From Lineus longissimus (Eukaryota > Nemertea > Pilidiophora > Heteronemertea > Lineidae): 60,000 nucleotides of DNA. Of the stretch, positions 1 through 12,470 are shown piece after piece. Location: the NCBI RefSeq assembly GCF_910592395.1, contig NC_088310.1, forward strand, positions 1,001,501 through 1,061,500, read 5' to 3'. The translations under genes were made by a program, and so were the position numbers. Below the pieces are notes generated by a model that was given only the letters and a program-made list of their open reading frames with translations, was not told the origin of the DNA and made no database searches. The first letter of the stretch is position 1; every line of letters starts with the position of its first letter.

Positions 1-118
1 AACTATTTACTATACATTACGGCCATCACTGAAATCTTAGTGTACTGATTGCTCGATAGGTTATTGCGCCCCGGTGCTTATTTCAGTTTTGCTCAACACT
101 TTCCGACATTTCCTAGAC

Positions 119-3100
119 ATGGAAGGCAATAATATGGACGAGCAAGTATCTGCATTGGCAGCTAAGCTTGCTCTTGCTGTAGAAGTAACCATGAGTCCGA
201 GCTGTAGCCAGCAAGAGCGTATGGAGGCATTTCGTGTAAGTCATTGTTTACATTTCTATTTTCGGACGACGTGATCGATTATCGTCAGGTTCACCAACTC
301 CTAGTCTCTGTGTCATTCATGTTGATTATTTCTTAATATGTTAACAGTCTGACAATAGAGCCATCACCGTCTACAGATTCATGCACTTGATTGGGAACAA
401 CGTTAACATAACGTAGTGTTGGCCGTCGTCACGTCACCATGCATTTTTACATCGAATACTGTAACGTGACATAAACGTTGTTCCCAATCAAGTGCATGGA
501 TCTATAGACATGATAGAGATGACATAACAAAATTGATCCTACTCCCGTCTCTCGGTTCACTTCACTAAATATATCGGCTATGACTATAAAACCCGCGTTT
601 GCACTTTCAGGGTCACTCACTCGCGGCTTATTATAAACTGCGGGATGAGAAATCGCCGGATGAGTAATTATTATTTTCTGCCACAAGATTTCAACTTCCC
701 TGGACAATGAAAATCAATCACCATTTCTAATGCTGCTGTCCACTTCTCCATTCAATGATAGTAGGGCCGAAGACAATACTATGCAGCCGCATGGTACTCT
801 CACCGAGGTTGGCATCTCGCGATTCCGCATCTCGCCGTTTATGATAAGCCCTCACTCACAGTAGTGGGTGACAAGTTCACCAAATGGGTAAATGGTTGTT
901 TTAAAGAAGTCAACCATAACATCTGCCAATATCATTTCAGTTGATGGAAGATTTCAAGGACAACTCTCCTCTGTGCCCCGCAGTTGCCTTGCAGTTGGCA
1001 CAAGACTCTCAGCCTGGTCCTGTGAGGCGTTTTGGCCTCCAAGTCCTGGAGAGCTGCATCAAGTGAGAAAGTTTGCATCTCAGAAGATTCCTCTTCTTGC
1101 TCTGTTATCAATTTGCGTGTTTTTTCACCTGTTATGCTTCATCAACAAACTCCGTTCTCAAGACTGAGGTTCATTTTGGTTCATATCAGCCAATCAAAAT
1201 TTGCTATTTTCTGACTGAGGTTCATCTTGGTTCATATCAACCAATCAAAATTTGCTATTTTCTCTTGCAGGTACCGTTGGACAAAATTCAGCACCGATGA
1301 TAAAGTCTTCATAAAGGACAATGCCATGCATCTAATGGCATTTGTAAGTGTTAGGAATTAGCTCTTCATGGCCTTCTCCTGACTAATTCTTGTAATGTGG
1401 CGCTACTCATTTTGGGACGTCACCTCTTTAGAATTGTGTTACCGCTGTTTCATCTTGGTGTCCTTGAGCGAGACATTTTACCCTACTTACTGCTTGATGC
1501 TGCTAATGCTAAATATGCTCAAGCATGTATTCATTGTCATTCTTGTGTGTTTTTCACTTTCAGCGAACAAGTGATTTGTTGGAAGAGCCTCAGTACATCA
1601 AGGATGGCCTGTCTCGTATCATTGTCGAGATGATCAAACAGGAGTGGCCGCAGCAATGGCCGGAGATGTTGGCTGAGCTGGAGGCATTGTGCCAGAGAGG
1701 TGTAGGTGAACATCTCTCAGACGAATTTTGTTACTATATAATTGTCCAATCAAAACTGAGCTGGAGGTTAAGGTTGTAATTAGTAGAAATCTTCTTCTTT
1801 TGAATTTACACTGTAATTGAAAAGATTTTCTTTAAAGCTGGGCATCCATGTCAACATCGACAGTCTTTACCAAATCTTCTTGATATGTAGAAGATCTTCT
1901 GAAATTGACAATATTGTGAACTTCGTGATTCTGTCACTAACATTCATATCTACCCTTCAGCCAACACAAACTGAACTCGTGTTGTTTGTGTTCCTGCGAC
2001 TCGTTGAAGATGTGGTAGCATTCTCGACCGTCCCACAGAAGCGAAGGAGGGAACTACTCGCAGGTCTAACCAGTCAGATGCTCAACTTGTTCACTTTCTT
2101 CATGAACACTCTTGATAAAAATGTGGCTCTCTATGTTACACAGGTAAGATTTCAGCAAAACGTCACCATCTCGTGAAAAAACTTCATGTATCTAAGATTC
2201 TGAAATAAAAACTTCTGTCCAAAGTGATAAAATGTATGACGTTGACCCAATAAACTATTGTTGTTAATGAAATATTTCCTCAAAATGATAGAAAATAGGT
2301 TCTGTGACACAAAAAGGGGCTTTTGAAATCTGAAAATCTAAGTGAAACGTTCCTCTTTCAGAAAAAATCAGATGATGCTGATAAACAACGAGAAGCATTA
2401 GCGTGTGTCAAGGTCGCCCAAGCCGTTCTGTGGACATTCACTGGATATGTGGATTGGGTTTCCATGTCGCATATCTTTGAAAACAACGGCCGTCTGCTTC
2501 AGATGCTGTGCACCTTACTTAGTGATGAACATCTGCAGATGTATGCTGCAGAGTGTCTGCTGCTTATTGTCAGTAGGAAGGTGGGTACTGTTGACATAAC
2601 AAACATGCCCAAGTGGTAACAATGTGTCCTGTTTCTCTGCAAAATGGTGTTACCAAATGTAGAGAAACAGGGAACCTCCAGAGCTCAGTCATTGACTGGC
2701 AATGGAATACCTTTTCGGCACTGTTTACATTCTCTCCTGATCAAGGACAGTTGAGGAATTTCAGTTTAGCCTTCTGCTACAAGTGTACATGTAAGCCACT
2801 TCTTTACTTCTAATGTGTCAACGTCTAAAGGATAGGAATGAGGACTTCATATCCCCCCCCCCCTCCCTTGTACCACTCATTTGATCAGCACTTACCTCAT
2901 TATTCTATGTTCTCCTATTTCGAATTGCAGGGCACAGTTGTGGAACGGAAACCACTCCTCCTTCTCTTCTCTCAAGATGCCATGAACACGATTCTTAGTG
3001 CAGCTGTGTTAGTAATGATCTTGCTCATTTCTTTAGCACTTAATCAAATTCGATGTGGGCCAACTCTGCTAGGAGAATGTCCATCATTTTATCGTGTCAG

Positions 3101-6100
3101 TTGGCTTCCCACGTGTTGGACAGGCTGCCATTCTTAGCTTTTCATATGCTTTAAGTTGTGGCAAAATCCAAATGAAAGGAACCAACTATCACCTGCTCTG
3201 GGAATGTTCACATCCTCTCAGTTGGTAAACAAGGGTGACTTATATTATTGGGAAGTCATTCATCCTAGGGTTTTGATATATATTTAGTTTCAAACCTTAT
3301 TGATTTCATCATTATAGAATATTAACCTACCATCACTGCATAATATAGGCCTACTCTACTTAGGGAAGGTCCATATGGTGTTGTTGATGAACTAGATTGG
3401 CTACCCTCTCTCGGAGAATAGCCTGCCTAGGCTTTTGTTGTGTGCTATCACTGCGTGATATGGACCTACTCTATGGGAAGGCCCATACCACGTCAGTTGA
3501 TGAACTAGGTTGACTGCCCTCTAAATGACAAGGCAGTCAACCTAGGCTTTTATTGGTCTTAACCACCCTGCCGCCACACCACACCACATGATGTGTGCTT
3601 ACTCACCTGTGGTGGCATTGATAGACAAGGCTGGCTGGTATCGACTTGAGATGTGCTTAATCATGGTAAGGCATTTGAACACTTACTTCTTGAAAAAGTG
3701 AATCCTTTTAAACCATCACTGCATGATAAGGACCTCCTCTGCTGAGGGAGGGGCCATATGGTGTCAGGAGGTTGACTGTCCTCTTATTGGGAAGGTGTTT
3801 AACTTAGGCTTTTCATGTGCTTGCAATGTTGTTGCAGAGTTTTTATCCTGGTTGCTTGCTTTCTTCAACTTCTACATCATGACCATTTCAGACCACTTGA
3901 TATTTCAATATGAGCTGGCCATTCGCTATTCATATCAGAGACATGTGTTGAAGCTTCATTTTAACAGTTATCTGTTTGTATTAGTTACACAAAGTGATAT
4001 AATCTAATGGTTTTGTTGACGATTTGGAAGTGCACTTGTAGGTATCCCTCTAACCTGATTTCATTATCATACTGATATCTGGTGACCATTTGGGTGTATA
4101 TAACCATCTTCTTTGAAGTATTTCCACATATCTGACCTTTCCATCATTCCATAACTTCAGAGTGGCCACAGCTGCAGCCGTCAATGAGTACCATTACCTT
4201 TTCTTGAAGAAACTATGCAATATCCTGGTCGCCATTGGAAACCAACTCTGTGCTCTTTGGGTAAGACACATGTTATTGAAAACGATCGTATACCAGTTGC
4301 ATTCTGCTCAGCTTTCACACTGGACTGACAAGTGCTATCCCTATTATGGAGGTGTCATAAATGAATGCAATAGATCTGACCAATTCAAGGTTGAAATCAA
4401 AATTCTTGAAAGAGAGGGTATCTTGTTAACCAAAGAGTCCTCTGTGGTACGTATCTGTGTTCATAGATTTACACGCAATTGCCTAATTATGGATGATATT
4501 TAATTCATCCTATCAACATTTCAGGGCTCAGAGGCAGATGTCCACCAACCGCCAAACTTCTTGAAATATCTGCAGGCAATCTTGGCACTGACTGAGCATC
4601 CAAGTCAGATGCTGGGCAGCATGACGCAGCCACTCTGGTGTGCCTTCCTGCGCCATGAGCACATCTCGAAGGACCCTTTGTTCAAGGAGTATATCGTGAA
4701 AGTCATGGAGACCGGGCTGACATCTTTAGCAAAGGTTGGTCATACAATGATTACTGTGACATCTTTTGTGGCCTTTAGTTTTTGTTTCATCTTTGGGTCT
4801 TTACCACATAGGCAGTAGGGCGAGATGTCCTGCCTAGTATTTCACTACTATAGCTACTTTTGAGCCAGTTGACTTCTGCCTTTGTAAGTGTGATGAGCTT
4901 TGTGGTGTCTTTTCGGTAAACTTCATTCCTATTTTTCCACTATTTTCAGGTTGGGTATCCTTCCTTGACCAACAGTCTGAGCTGTGGATACGCCTTGCTC
5001 GATTTTGATAACAACGATCGAGAATTCAATACATTCTTCTCAAGTGAGTATCAATATCTGTAGTTTGAATTTAAGTTCCAACAATTACTTCCTGAGTGTA
5101 GGAGAGTATTGAAGCAAGCTTGACCCTGGACTAATAGATTCTCCACTTGGTCAAGTTAAACTATGCGGAAGAGAAAATGTGGCATCATGCAGCTTCCACA
5201 TCGCCAAACGATCTTATCTGTCAACCATCACTTCTTTTGATTTCAGGATACCGAGCAGATGTGATGAATACCATCAGAACGACTACGATTCAGACGCCGT
5301 GTATTGCATTCAAGATGGCCACTCAGCGACTTGATGCTCTCCTTAAGGCCCCGCTTGTCATTGGAGAAGGTGGGTCATTCTAAAATACCTCACCGTATCT
5401 TTCACCTTGACCTTTCATGTGCCAGTTTGGGCTTTGTCAGTCTTCTTGTCAAAATGAGATGCAGAGGCCTAATAAGCGACACATCTTGGGTTGGATTCCA
5501 CCCAAGCCATTGCTGAGTTCCCCTTCAGAATCAAGGACTGTCTCTTCATACCCCTTACAGCATCTGTGTGACTTGTGTCATGATAATGTACGTACTCATA
5601 TTGGACAAGCACAAGTCAAAAAAGTAGATTTTAAAAAGTGGATAAGTAAACATTAAAGGGTATGGTTACAAAAATATTCTCATTTCCAGGGACAGAGACA
5701 GACCACTGTAACTTGAGTTCTCCATCGTACATCGAATGGGACGCCATGACCAGCTTTCTTGAAGCTGTCATGTCAAGATGTTCACAGTCACCAGAACCGC
5801 AGCCTGGCACCCAGGAAGGTGTCAAGTGGCTCCGCGCTGTACTCTACTATGAGACAAAGGTGAGCATTATGAACAATATAAACACACTCTCCAATTTTAC
5901 TGAAATATTTTGGTTTGATCAAAATAACTTGCACTGTCTTGTTTTTCTTGTAGGACCCCCTGATCCTCTCCCTCCAGTTGTCGTGCATATCAGCCCTGTT
6001 TGAATATCTTGCTCATGCGCCTCAGCTAGTGGATGAAGTGCTGGGAAAGGTATGTAGCCCACCTGTAGTTCAAATTACTCTGATAAAAATGGTCATAATG

Positions 6101-9100
6101 TTGTTTCTAAATGTAGGCCTAAATCTTAAATAGCTCAAGAGTGAAGTCTGACGCATGTGTCTCTGTAATCGCCAAATGTTTGAAACATTGATTCTTTTAC
6201 AGATATTTTCCACTGTGGTGTTCAATGTCGAAGGACAGACCAAATCCAACAGAACAAGAGCTGTTCAAAACGTGAGACGGCATGCTTGCTCGGGATTGGT
6301 GAAACTTTGCAAGACCTACCCAAAACTGATCATGGTAAGCTTGAAATCATTGTGCTATTCCTTTCTGTCTACGTTAAGTTGTGATTCCTGCTCCAAGTTG
6401 TTCAAGTGTAAGATAAGGAAGGTTTCCCTACTGTCTGGTTGCATTCCTTTTGAACTCTAACATTCATCTTGCCAAAAGTTATGGCCCTTGCCGGATCTAC
6501 ATTATAACCATTGCTCCCATGGCTGCTTGCATCAAGTCTTGCCCGTTCTCTCAATTTTGAACCTGGTTTCCTTTACAGCCAAGTTTTGAGCGCATGTACC
6601 AGCACATCCAGGACATCATTAACAAGGAAGATCTCCTGTCTTCACTTGAGAAGATCACCCTGACTGAGTCGGCCATCATCATCAGCAATGAGTTCAAGAA
6701 CTATGAGAAGCAGTCCGCATTCCTTGCAGAGGTTCTCAAGCCGAGCAAGGATATATGGCTGTCCAAGGAAATACAAGAGTGAGTTTTGTACTGGGGCCAT
6801 AACTCAATGGGAAGACTTGATATTGATGTTCTGGTGGGAACATGCTGAATCCTCTGTTACTAAGCGCAGGTGTGAATGATCCATATATTTGACCAACATC
6901 ATTCCAAGTTGTGTCGTGTTAACTTTGATGATGGTGTGACAAATAATCATATCTACATGCATTCAATTGCAGTGTGTTCCAAACACCAGCCAGGTTTATG
7001 AGCTTCATCGGAGTGGACCAGGCCCCAGTTGAACCAAGCTCAGCAGACACCTGTGGCATCAACAGAGCTAAGGTAGGTAGTTTCATCAGGTTACATTATT
7101 CAAGATCTGTGCACAAGAGAGACATTCTACCCTTTGTTCTTTCTCTTTGTTAACCAAGAATGTGCTGTCTGTGTCTCACGGTAGATATACTTCTCTGTTC
7201 CAGCTGCAGTACTGTGTGAGTTTCATCCATGCTGTCATCAACAGAACAAGATGGCCCACTGATCCAGAGGTAAGCCTGATACTCTACCAGTTTTGTTTAT
7301 CACCAAAAGAAGAATTAGCAATAAAGATACAAAGGCTTTAGCTGAGTTGAGAAGTTGGAGGATAGGTGAATGTGGCAGTCATACAGAAAGAGACTTGTAT
7401 ATAAATCCTTGTGACAATATCTTTACAGGAAATGAGAAGTGGTGGCTTCTTCATGAAGATCAGTGATGGTATGGAAGTCCCGAGGAATCCAGCCACACAC
7501 CAGATTGGGAAAATGTTTGCCAATCTTTTCCCACTTCTCAAGTAAGTACTGTTACACTTTCAACAGGGATGAGCATTCAGCCCTATTTGGTAGCTCATGT
7601 CACATCAGTTTTACCAGTGCAACCAAAAAACCAATACATCTATCACGATTGACACTTACCTTGTCGCTTCATTTTCAGGATCTTAAATGACATTTGGCTG
7701 CCAGAGAACTTGGCGCATAGACATCCTGAATTCAGCCAAGCATACGACTTGATGGAAAGAGAGAAACTACAGGTGCTTGGTATCGAGCCTAGCCATGTCA
7801 CAGACAACACAAACTCATGCAACTCAAAACAACCACTGGAACGGATGCAAAACTTCATCGGTCTGTTGGCGGAAAATTCGTAAGTTACATGCAAGAAGGC
7901 CAACAATCATTTCATCAGCAACTATTGTTCTGTGTGTATTGTATCGTGTGGAATTGGCGTTGGTCTGTGAAGTTTAATAATGAAATTGAACTGTCTGCTG
8001 CAGCTGTGGTGGTCAAGTGAAATCCCACAGCCTCAATCAATCCTTTGTGTTTGTCCTCAGCCTCCTGGTTTTAACTTGATCAATCATTTCCAGGTACCAT
8101 GTTCTAGGCAATGCTGCCCAATACCTAGGATACGAATTCTACACGAGTGGTCTGTTGACCAAACTTCTGCTGGAGACAACATTCCAAAACATTGAAATCG
8201 TGCCTGATCACAAGCTCAAACCAATAATCCGTGTGTTCTTAAAACCATTCGTCCAGTACTGCCCGAAGCAAGCGTATGAAACAGTTGTCCTGCCGATAGT
8301 CAACAGGATGGCTCCATTTATGTTGGAGGTAAAAAGGAGGTGTCTTCTATGATTGCTGGCATCTGAGTTCAATGCCATATGTGCCAATTGTTGTTTGACA
8401 CTATAGACTTATTTATTCCCTATCTAAGATCATTGGCCTACCCTGGCATTGCTTCTGTGGCACAGGGATGCGGTTTCAAGTCTTCATTCAGAGATTAAAG
8501 AGAATAAGAATATTGCTTTGGCTAGATAAAGGGCATGATTTGTGGTGTTTCGAAGATTTGAAGGTGGGCCTATTCTGTGATAGACCATTCGTTTTGCCCT
8601 CTGAGTTCTTCCCATACCATTGACTTAAATCTCTTGCTTAAAAAAACACAATATAGTCAGCTTTCCTGTGTTGTTATTCTTTGTCCAATTGGCTCCCATG
8701 ATTCCATTTTCTTTCCAGAAACTCAGTCAGCAATGGCAGAAAATAAACCTGCGTGCTGAAACTTGGTGAGTATCCTTTGAATGAAACAGCACTGTCAGTA
8801 GAAAAGACAATCCTGGAAATGTATTGACCGTGTGAACTGTCCAGTGTTCACTGATTGAAGAAGTGGAGTTGCAGCTTGTACTAAATGGTAGTGCAGTAGT
8901 AGCTTCCACAGCTTTGGGCCAGCTGATGACCAAGACAGGGCTGAATCTATCAATGAGCCCTGAGGAGTCGCTCAGTCAGATCTGTGGTCAAGTTTGTCTC
9001 TCTTCTTTGTGTCTTTTCCAGACATTACAGTGCTATATTCTAATACTAAATCATGTTTAATCCTTGATAGTGATGAGGATGCAGATGAGAACAAGGCCTC

Positions 9101-10830
9101 CCAGGAATGCATCGATGACCAACTCTGCCGTCAAGTCACCAGAGAGTACATGGAGTTTCTGGTGATTTTGCTCTTTGAAAAGCCCGAGTCGGCCCGTTCA
9201 GATCAAGCAGCTGATGACAGCATGATGGTTGAAGATGAAAATCCTGGCACCGTACAGAGGGAAGTGGTTGTGAGTGAACTGGGAACACTTGCTCTCAGAT
9301 CAGAGGTCAGTAATGTTCAGAGGTTCTTTGCAATTGGAAAAGTTTATGAAATGATTTAGTTGAACAATCAGTGATGCAACGCTATCAAAGACAGGTGGCT
9401 GTTGAAGACTGATTTCAGCTGCATGGTGTTTCTCACTGTGACTCTGTCACTGAACATACATGTAATCCATTTTCTGCACAGGGTATCTGTTTCTTCAAAT
9501 CTCACAGGGATATTCAGGACTGACAGTGTTCTTCCTCTTTCAGAACACCTGCCAGTCGATCGTGCTGACTGCCTACAACGCCATGTCATGGAATGACACC
9601 TGGGTATCCCAACGCGCCATATGGATGTGCTGGCCAATCATGAAGCAGCTGATAGCGGACAAGAACATGGTGGAGACAGTCTCGCTGCATCTTTTCCAGA
9701 GCATCATGTTGGGTTTTGAGATGCATGGCCAGCATGACGGCAATAGGAGTTCCCTCATGACACTCGCTCTCAATGCTTATGAAGTGCTGGTAAGTGCGTA
9801 TAAGCTGAATATGTTTTTTACTAATCCCTTTCCAGTCTGACTGCAGCACTGGTCAGTAACAATTCCTCCCTTTCCAGTCTGACTGCAGCACTGGTCAGTA
9901 ACAATTCCTCCCTTTCCAGTCTGACTGCAGCACTGGTCAGTAACAATTCCTCCCTTTCCAGTCTGACTGCAGCACTGGTCAGTAACAATTCCTCCCTTTC
10001 CAATCTGACTGCAGCACTGGTCAGTAACAATTCCTCTCCACTTCTGTCTACCACTCTCACCAGATCATTCCAGTAAGGTCCAAGAGAAAGCCTTTGAGTC
10101 GGTGTATCTTCTCTAGGTTTGTAGTCACTGCTCCTTTTCCTTTGAGGATGCTGTCTCAAGGAACAAGACGTAATACAGTTTGTCCACTGCAGAGCTTCGC
10201 CTAATAGATGCTCCAAGTATTTTCTCGGTATTTTTCAGTGGGGAACTCTGCCTGAGTTCGTAATTGCCTTGTCTTACATTTCCAGCGGCCGGAGTATCCT
10301 GAGCTGTTGAACATCATGTACATGATCCCGAGCTGCACTCCTGAGGCTGTAAAGGTTTGTTCAAACTATTCTGTGGCTTCTTCTTCTTATGTTTGATTTT
10401 CTTTTTATGACTATACTACAAAACTCTACAACAGAAATCAATGTAATCAACTGGTAATTGTCTTTTTTCTTTTTACAGAAGTTTGATGAGACCCACTTGT
10501 CGACCAATCCTGCCAAGAAGGTGAACGAGAAAAAGAAGAAAGATGCTTTTAAGAAGTTGATCACAGGTGTTATATCGGTAGGTATTTTGAATTTACCTCA
10601 TCACTGTTCCGAGAAAATTTGTATTTTATCTCGTTGATTTCACTGGCATTTGGCTTCACACCCAATTTTTCCATCTCTTTCAGGAAAACGTTGGTCAGCG
10701 TTTCAAGAAGGAGGCCACCTACACCGCCCTGCCACCGTTGTTCAGAAAGACCAAACTGAAGACAGTCAGCCTGGATGAGCAAGTAGACTCTAAACTCGGA
10801 CTCTGTGCATTCTTTAACACTGATGATTGA
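119..10830 (+). CDS. XPO5: Exportin-5, complete 26-exon gene
   Basis: Karyopherin-beta family RanGTP-dependent exporter that carries pre-miRNAs and other hairpin RNAs from nucleus to cytoplasm. Exons read from the sequence: 119-235, 941-1062, 1271-1343, 1564-1701, 1961-2143, 2362-2580, 2931-3007, 4161-4260, 4525-4734, 4950-5043, 5247-5369, 5690-5859, 5954-6049, 6203-6334, 6579-6778, 6973-7072, 7204-7269, 7429-7541, 7679-7879, 8094-8328, 8719-8765, 9071-9305, 9544-9789, 10286-10354, 10479-10577, 10684-10830. All junctions are GT-AG and in phase, giving 3612 nt and 1203 residues, close to the family's roughly 1200. Recognisable blocks include IVEMIKQEWPQQWPEML and PTQTELVLF (exportin-1/importin-beta-like part), GYVDWVSMSHI, RAVQNVRRHACS, MHGQHDG and, near the end, LPPLFRKTK; the rest is HEAT-type helical repeat. 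An alternative in-frame ATG at 134 would give 1198 residues. The exon 7 donor (GTTAGT at 3008) is the least certain junction, chosen because only it restores phase with exon 8. The transcription start may lie before the window. Confidence 0.97.
369..509. repeat. Near-perfect 36-bp inverted repeat in XPO5 intron 1
   Basis: Arms at 369-404 and 474-509 are reverse complements at 34 of 36 positions; one of the two differences would be a G-U pair in RNA. They are separated by 69 bases. The core shared by both arms contains CACTTGATTGGGAACAACG. As RNA on the plus strand this folds into a long hairpin inside the first intron of XPO5. It could be a small foldback transposon or a structured intronic RNA. 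No precursor processing sites can be proven from sequence. Confidence 0.9.
1163..1264 (+). repeat. 51-bp tandem duplication before XPO5 exon 3
   Basis: Two copies with a 51-base period begin at 1163 and 1214 and share ACTGAGGTTCAT and CCAATCAAAATTTGCTATTT. They differ at only a few positions. The second copy runs directly into the polypyrimidine tract and acceptor of XPO5 exon 3 (CAG at 1268-1270), so the duplication also copied a branch-point-like stretch. It looks recent. Confidence 0.85.
3008..4160 (+). repeat. XPO5 intron 7 with three diverged ~100-bp repeats
   Basis: This is the longest XPO5 intron. Three diverged copies of one unit lie at about 3331-3436, 3446-3551 and 3714-3813. Each starts near ATCACTGC(A/G)T(A/G)AT, passes through a GGGAAGGYCCATA-like or GGCCATATGGT-like stretch and ends in TAGGCTTTT. 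Copies 1 and 2 are almost adjacent; copy 3 is about 160 bases on. The rest of the intron shows nothing recognisable. Confidence 0.7.
9831..10036 (+). repeat. 42-bp tandem repeat (about 5 copies) in XPO5 intron 23
   Basis: Units begin at 9831, 9873, 9915, 9957 and 9999, an exact 42-base period, nearly identical apart from A for G in the last copy. Each unit holds CCTCCCTTTCCAG, which resembles a 3' splice site, followed by CTGGTCAGT, which resembles a 5' splice site. The array lies about 250-450 bases upstream of the true exon 24 acceptor at 10285. As 42 is a multiple of three, it creates a spurious repetitive ORF on the minus strand. Confidence 0.95.
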
Positions 10831-12034
10831 AGGACCACAGTTGATTCATAAGATGTCACAATCGCATTTATGACAAATAGACCAAAGCATTTCGGCAGCT
10901 CAAATATAAGTGTCAACATTGAATTAATAACCTTTCAACTATGCAATTTGAAGAACCGAGTATCGAGACTGCTTGGGCTGGATTGACTGTTAATACTGAT
11001 ACAGTTGTGTTGCCAAGAGGCACACCTAGTGTTGCCAAATGGCACACCTAGTGTTGCCAAGAGGCACACCTAGTGTGCCAGTGGTGTACACAGATTCTGT
11101 TATGTTGTTCTGTTATGTTGTTTTGTACCGTTATTGTTCTGATGTTCTGGCTCAGAGGTACTCACCTGAAGGGTTAAACCAAGGCCACCAGAGTGCTGGT
11201 TCTGTGTTCTGGTCATGTCACCATTGTATACTTATAGACTGATTTCACCAGCCTTATTTCGGTCTGTCACACGCTCAGTTTGCAGGGTGGAAGGTTCAAT
11301 AATACTTCCTCCCAGTGCAGTGAGTTATTGTGCATCTCTGTGCACGAGATATCCATGGCAGCGATCGAGGTGGAAAGCATCCATAGGCATGATAGGGTTG
11401 TTGTATGTGTGTATTTTCATGGTAATCGTTGAATTAATTGAAAATCCACCTACACTTGCCATTTTCTTATCACCAGTGTTGTCTTTTTCGAAGCATTTTG
11501 GAAACAATGTTCATGGTTGCTTTGTCTTGTTGTTAGTGTAAGAATGCATTTCTGATGTTAAATCTTTTGTTGTTGAGATTATGTACGAGATGTTTATGAA
11601 GTAATCCTGTTTTGCAAGAAAATGGTCAGAAAATTGAGAAAAAAAAACAATTATCTGGCACTACTTATGTTGTTCCAGTTATTTTCTCAGTCATGTGGGC
11701 ATCCACCAATAGCCTCTTGCTCACTGCTCCCGCCATCTTGCCACCAAGCAAACTCTGTTCATTCAGTAACAATTCCCGCATATCCTTCCCTTCGAATACC
11801 AGTCATCCAACCTGTTCACGCCACGCTTTCCTGAAACTACCATGGTCTCAATTCACTGCAGAACATGCAACTTTGGCACACACTCATCTATTCCACATCT
11901 GGCACATCTGATTACAGCTGAACTGCAAATAACCTGGTCAATCAAACTTAAAAGAATGACTGATCCAGTTTCCATTCCACACCATGGCAACAAGATCAAA
12001 TTGGCAACAACTGCTGTGTATTGATAAAAATGTA
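10831..12034 (+). other. XPO5 3' UTR and XPO5-SRP9 convergent intergenic region
   Basis: No coding exon was seen between the XPO5 stop codon and the 3' end of SRP9. I found no canonical AATAAA or ATTAAA on the plus strand here. AATATA near 10907 and GATAAA near 12023 are weak variants, so the XPO5 poly(A) site is not placed. A short 22-bp repeat is listed separately. Confidence 0.5.
11009..11076 (+). repeat. 22-bp repeat, three copies, in XPO5 3' flank
   Basis: Three units with a 22-base period (starts near 11011, 11033 and 11055) carry TTGCCAAGAGGCACACCTAG with small changes. They sit about 180 bases after the XPO5 stop codon, probably in the 3' UTR. Confidence 0.85.
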
Positions 12035-12040
12035 TTTATT
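12035..12040 (-). terminator. Candidate SRP9 poly(A) signal
   Basis: TTTATT on the plus strand is AATAAA on the minus strand, about 430 bases past the SRP9 stop codon. A nearer ATTAAA (plus strand TTTAAT at 12398-12403) is an alternative. Position and motif support it; cleavage is inferred. Confidence 0.45.
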
Positions 12041-12470
12041 GTCTGTTTCCAAACCCAAAAATATGCTGTCTGATCAGTTTTCAGACAACATTTTACAGAT
12101 AAACCTTAAATCAAATGAAATTAGTTCTACTGTTTTATGCGAACAATTCCTCCCACAAAGAAAGAAACAAAAAATCATTACTCTTGCATGATTTTAGATT
12201 GGGGAATTGCACAAAGATTCTTCATTATCTTTCACCCATAACCAATGGCAACTGAATGTAAAAGTCAGCCAGTGTTGACACTGAACTCTCTCATTCTATC
12301 ACTTTTCTGTCCTAGAGTGGTGTCTATTTTGATATCCTCGAGTTGACGCCTCATGATATATTTGCACCTGATCCCAATGGTCACCTGAACACAGAGTTTT
12401 TAATCTATCATCCAACGCTCATAAAATAGAAGTCTCTTCAAACAATAATTGACTTCTCCTGTCCATCGCA

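Noticed and set aside
9821-10216. 131-codon minus-strand ORF with a repeating 14-residue motif
   Set aside because: It is antisense to the 42-bp repeat in an XPO5 intron; the period is a multiple of three, so the frame stays open by construction.
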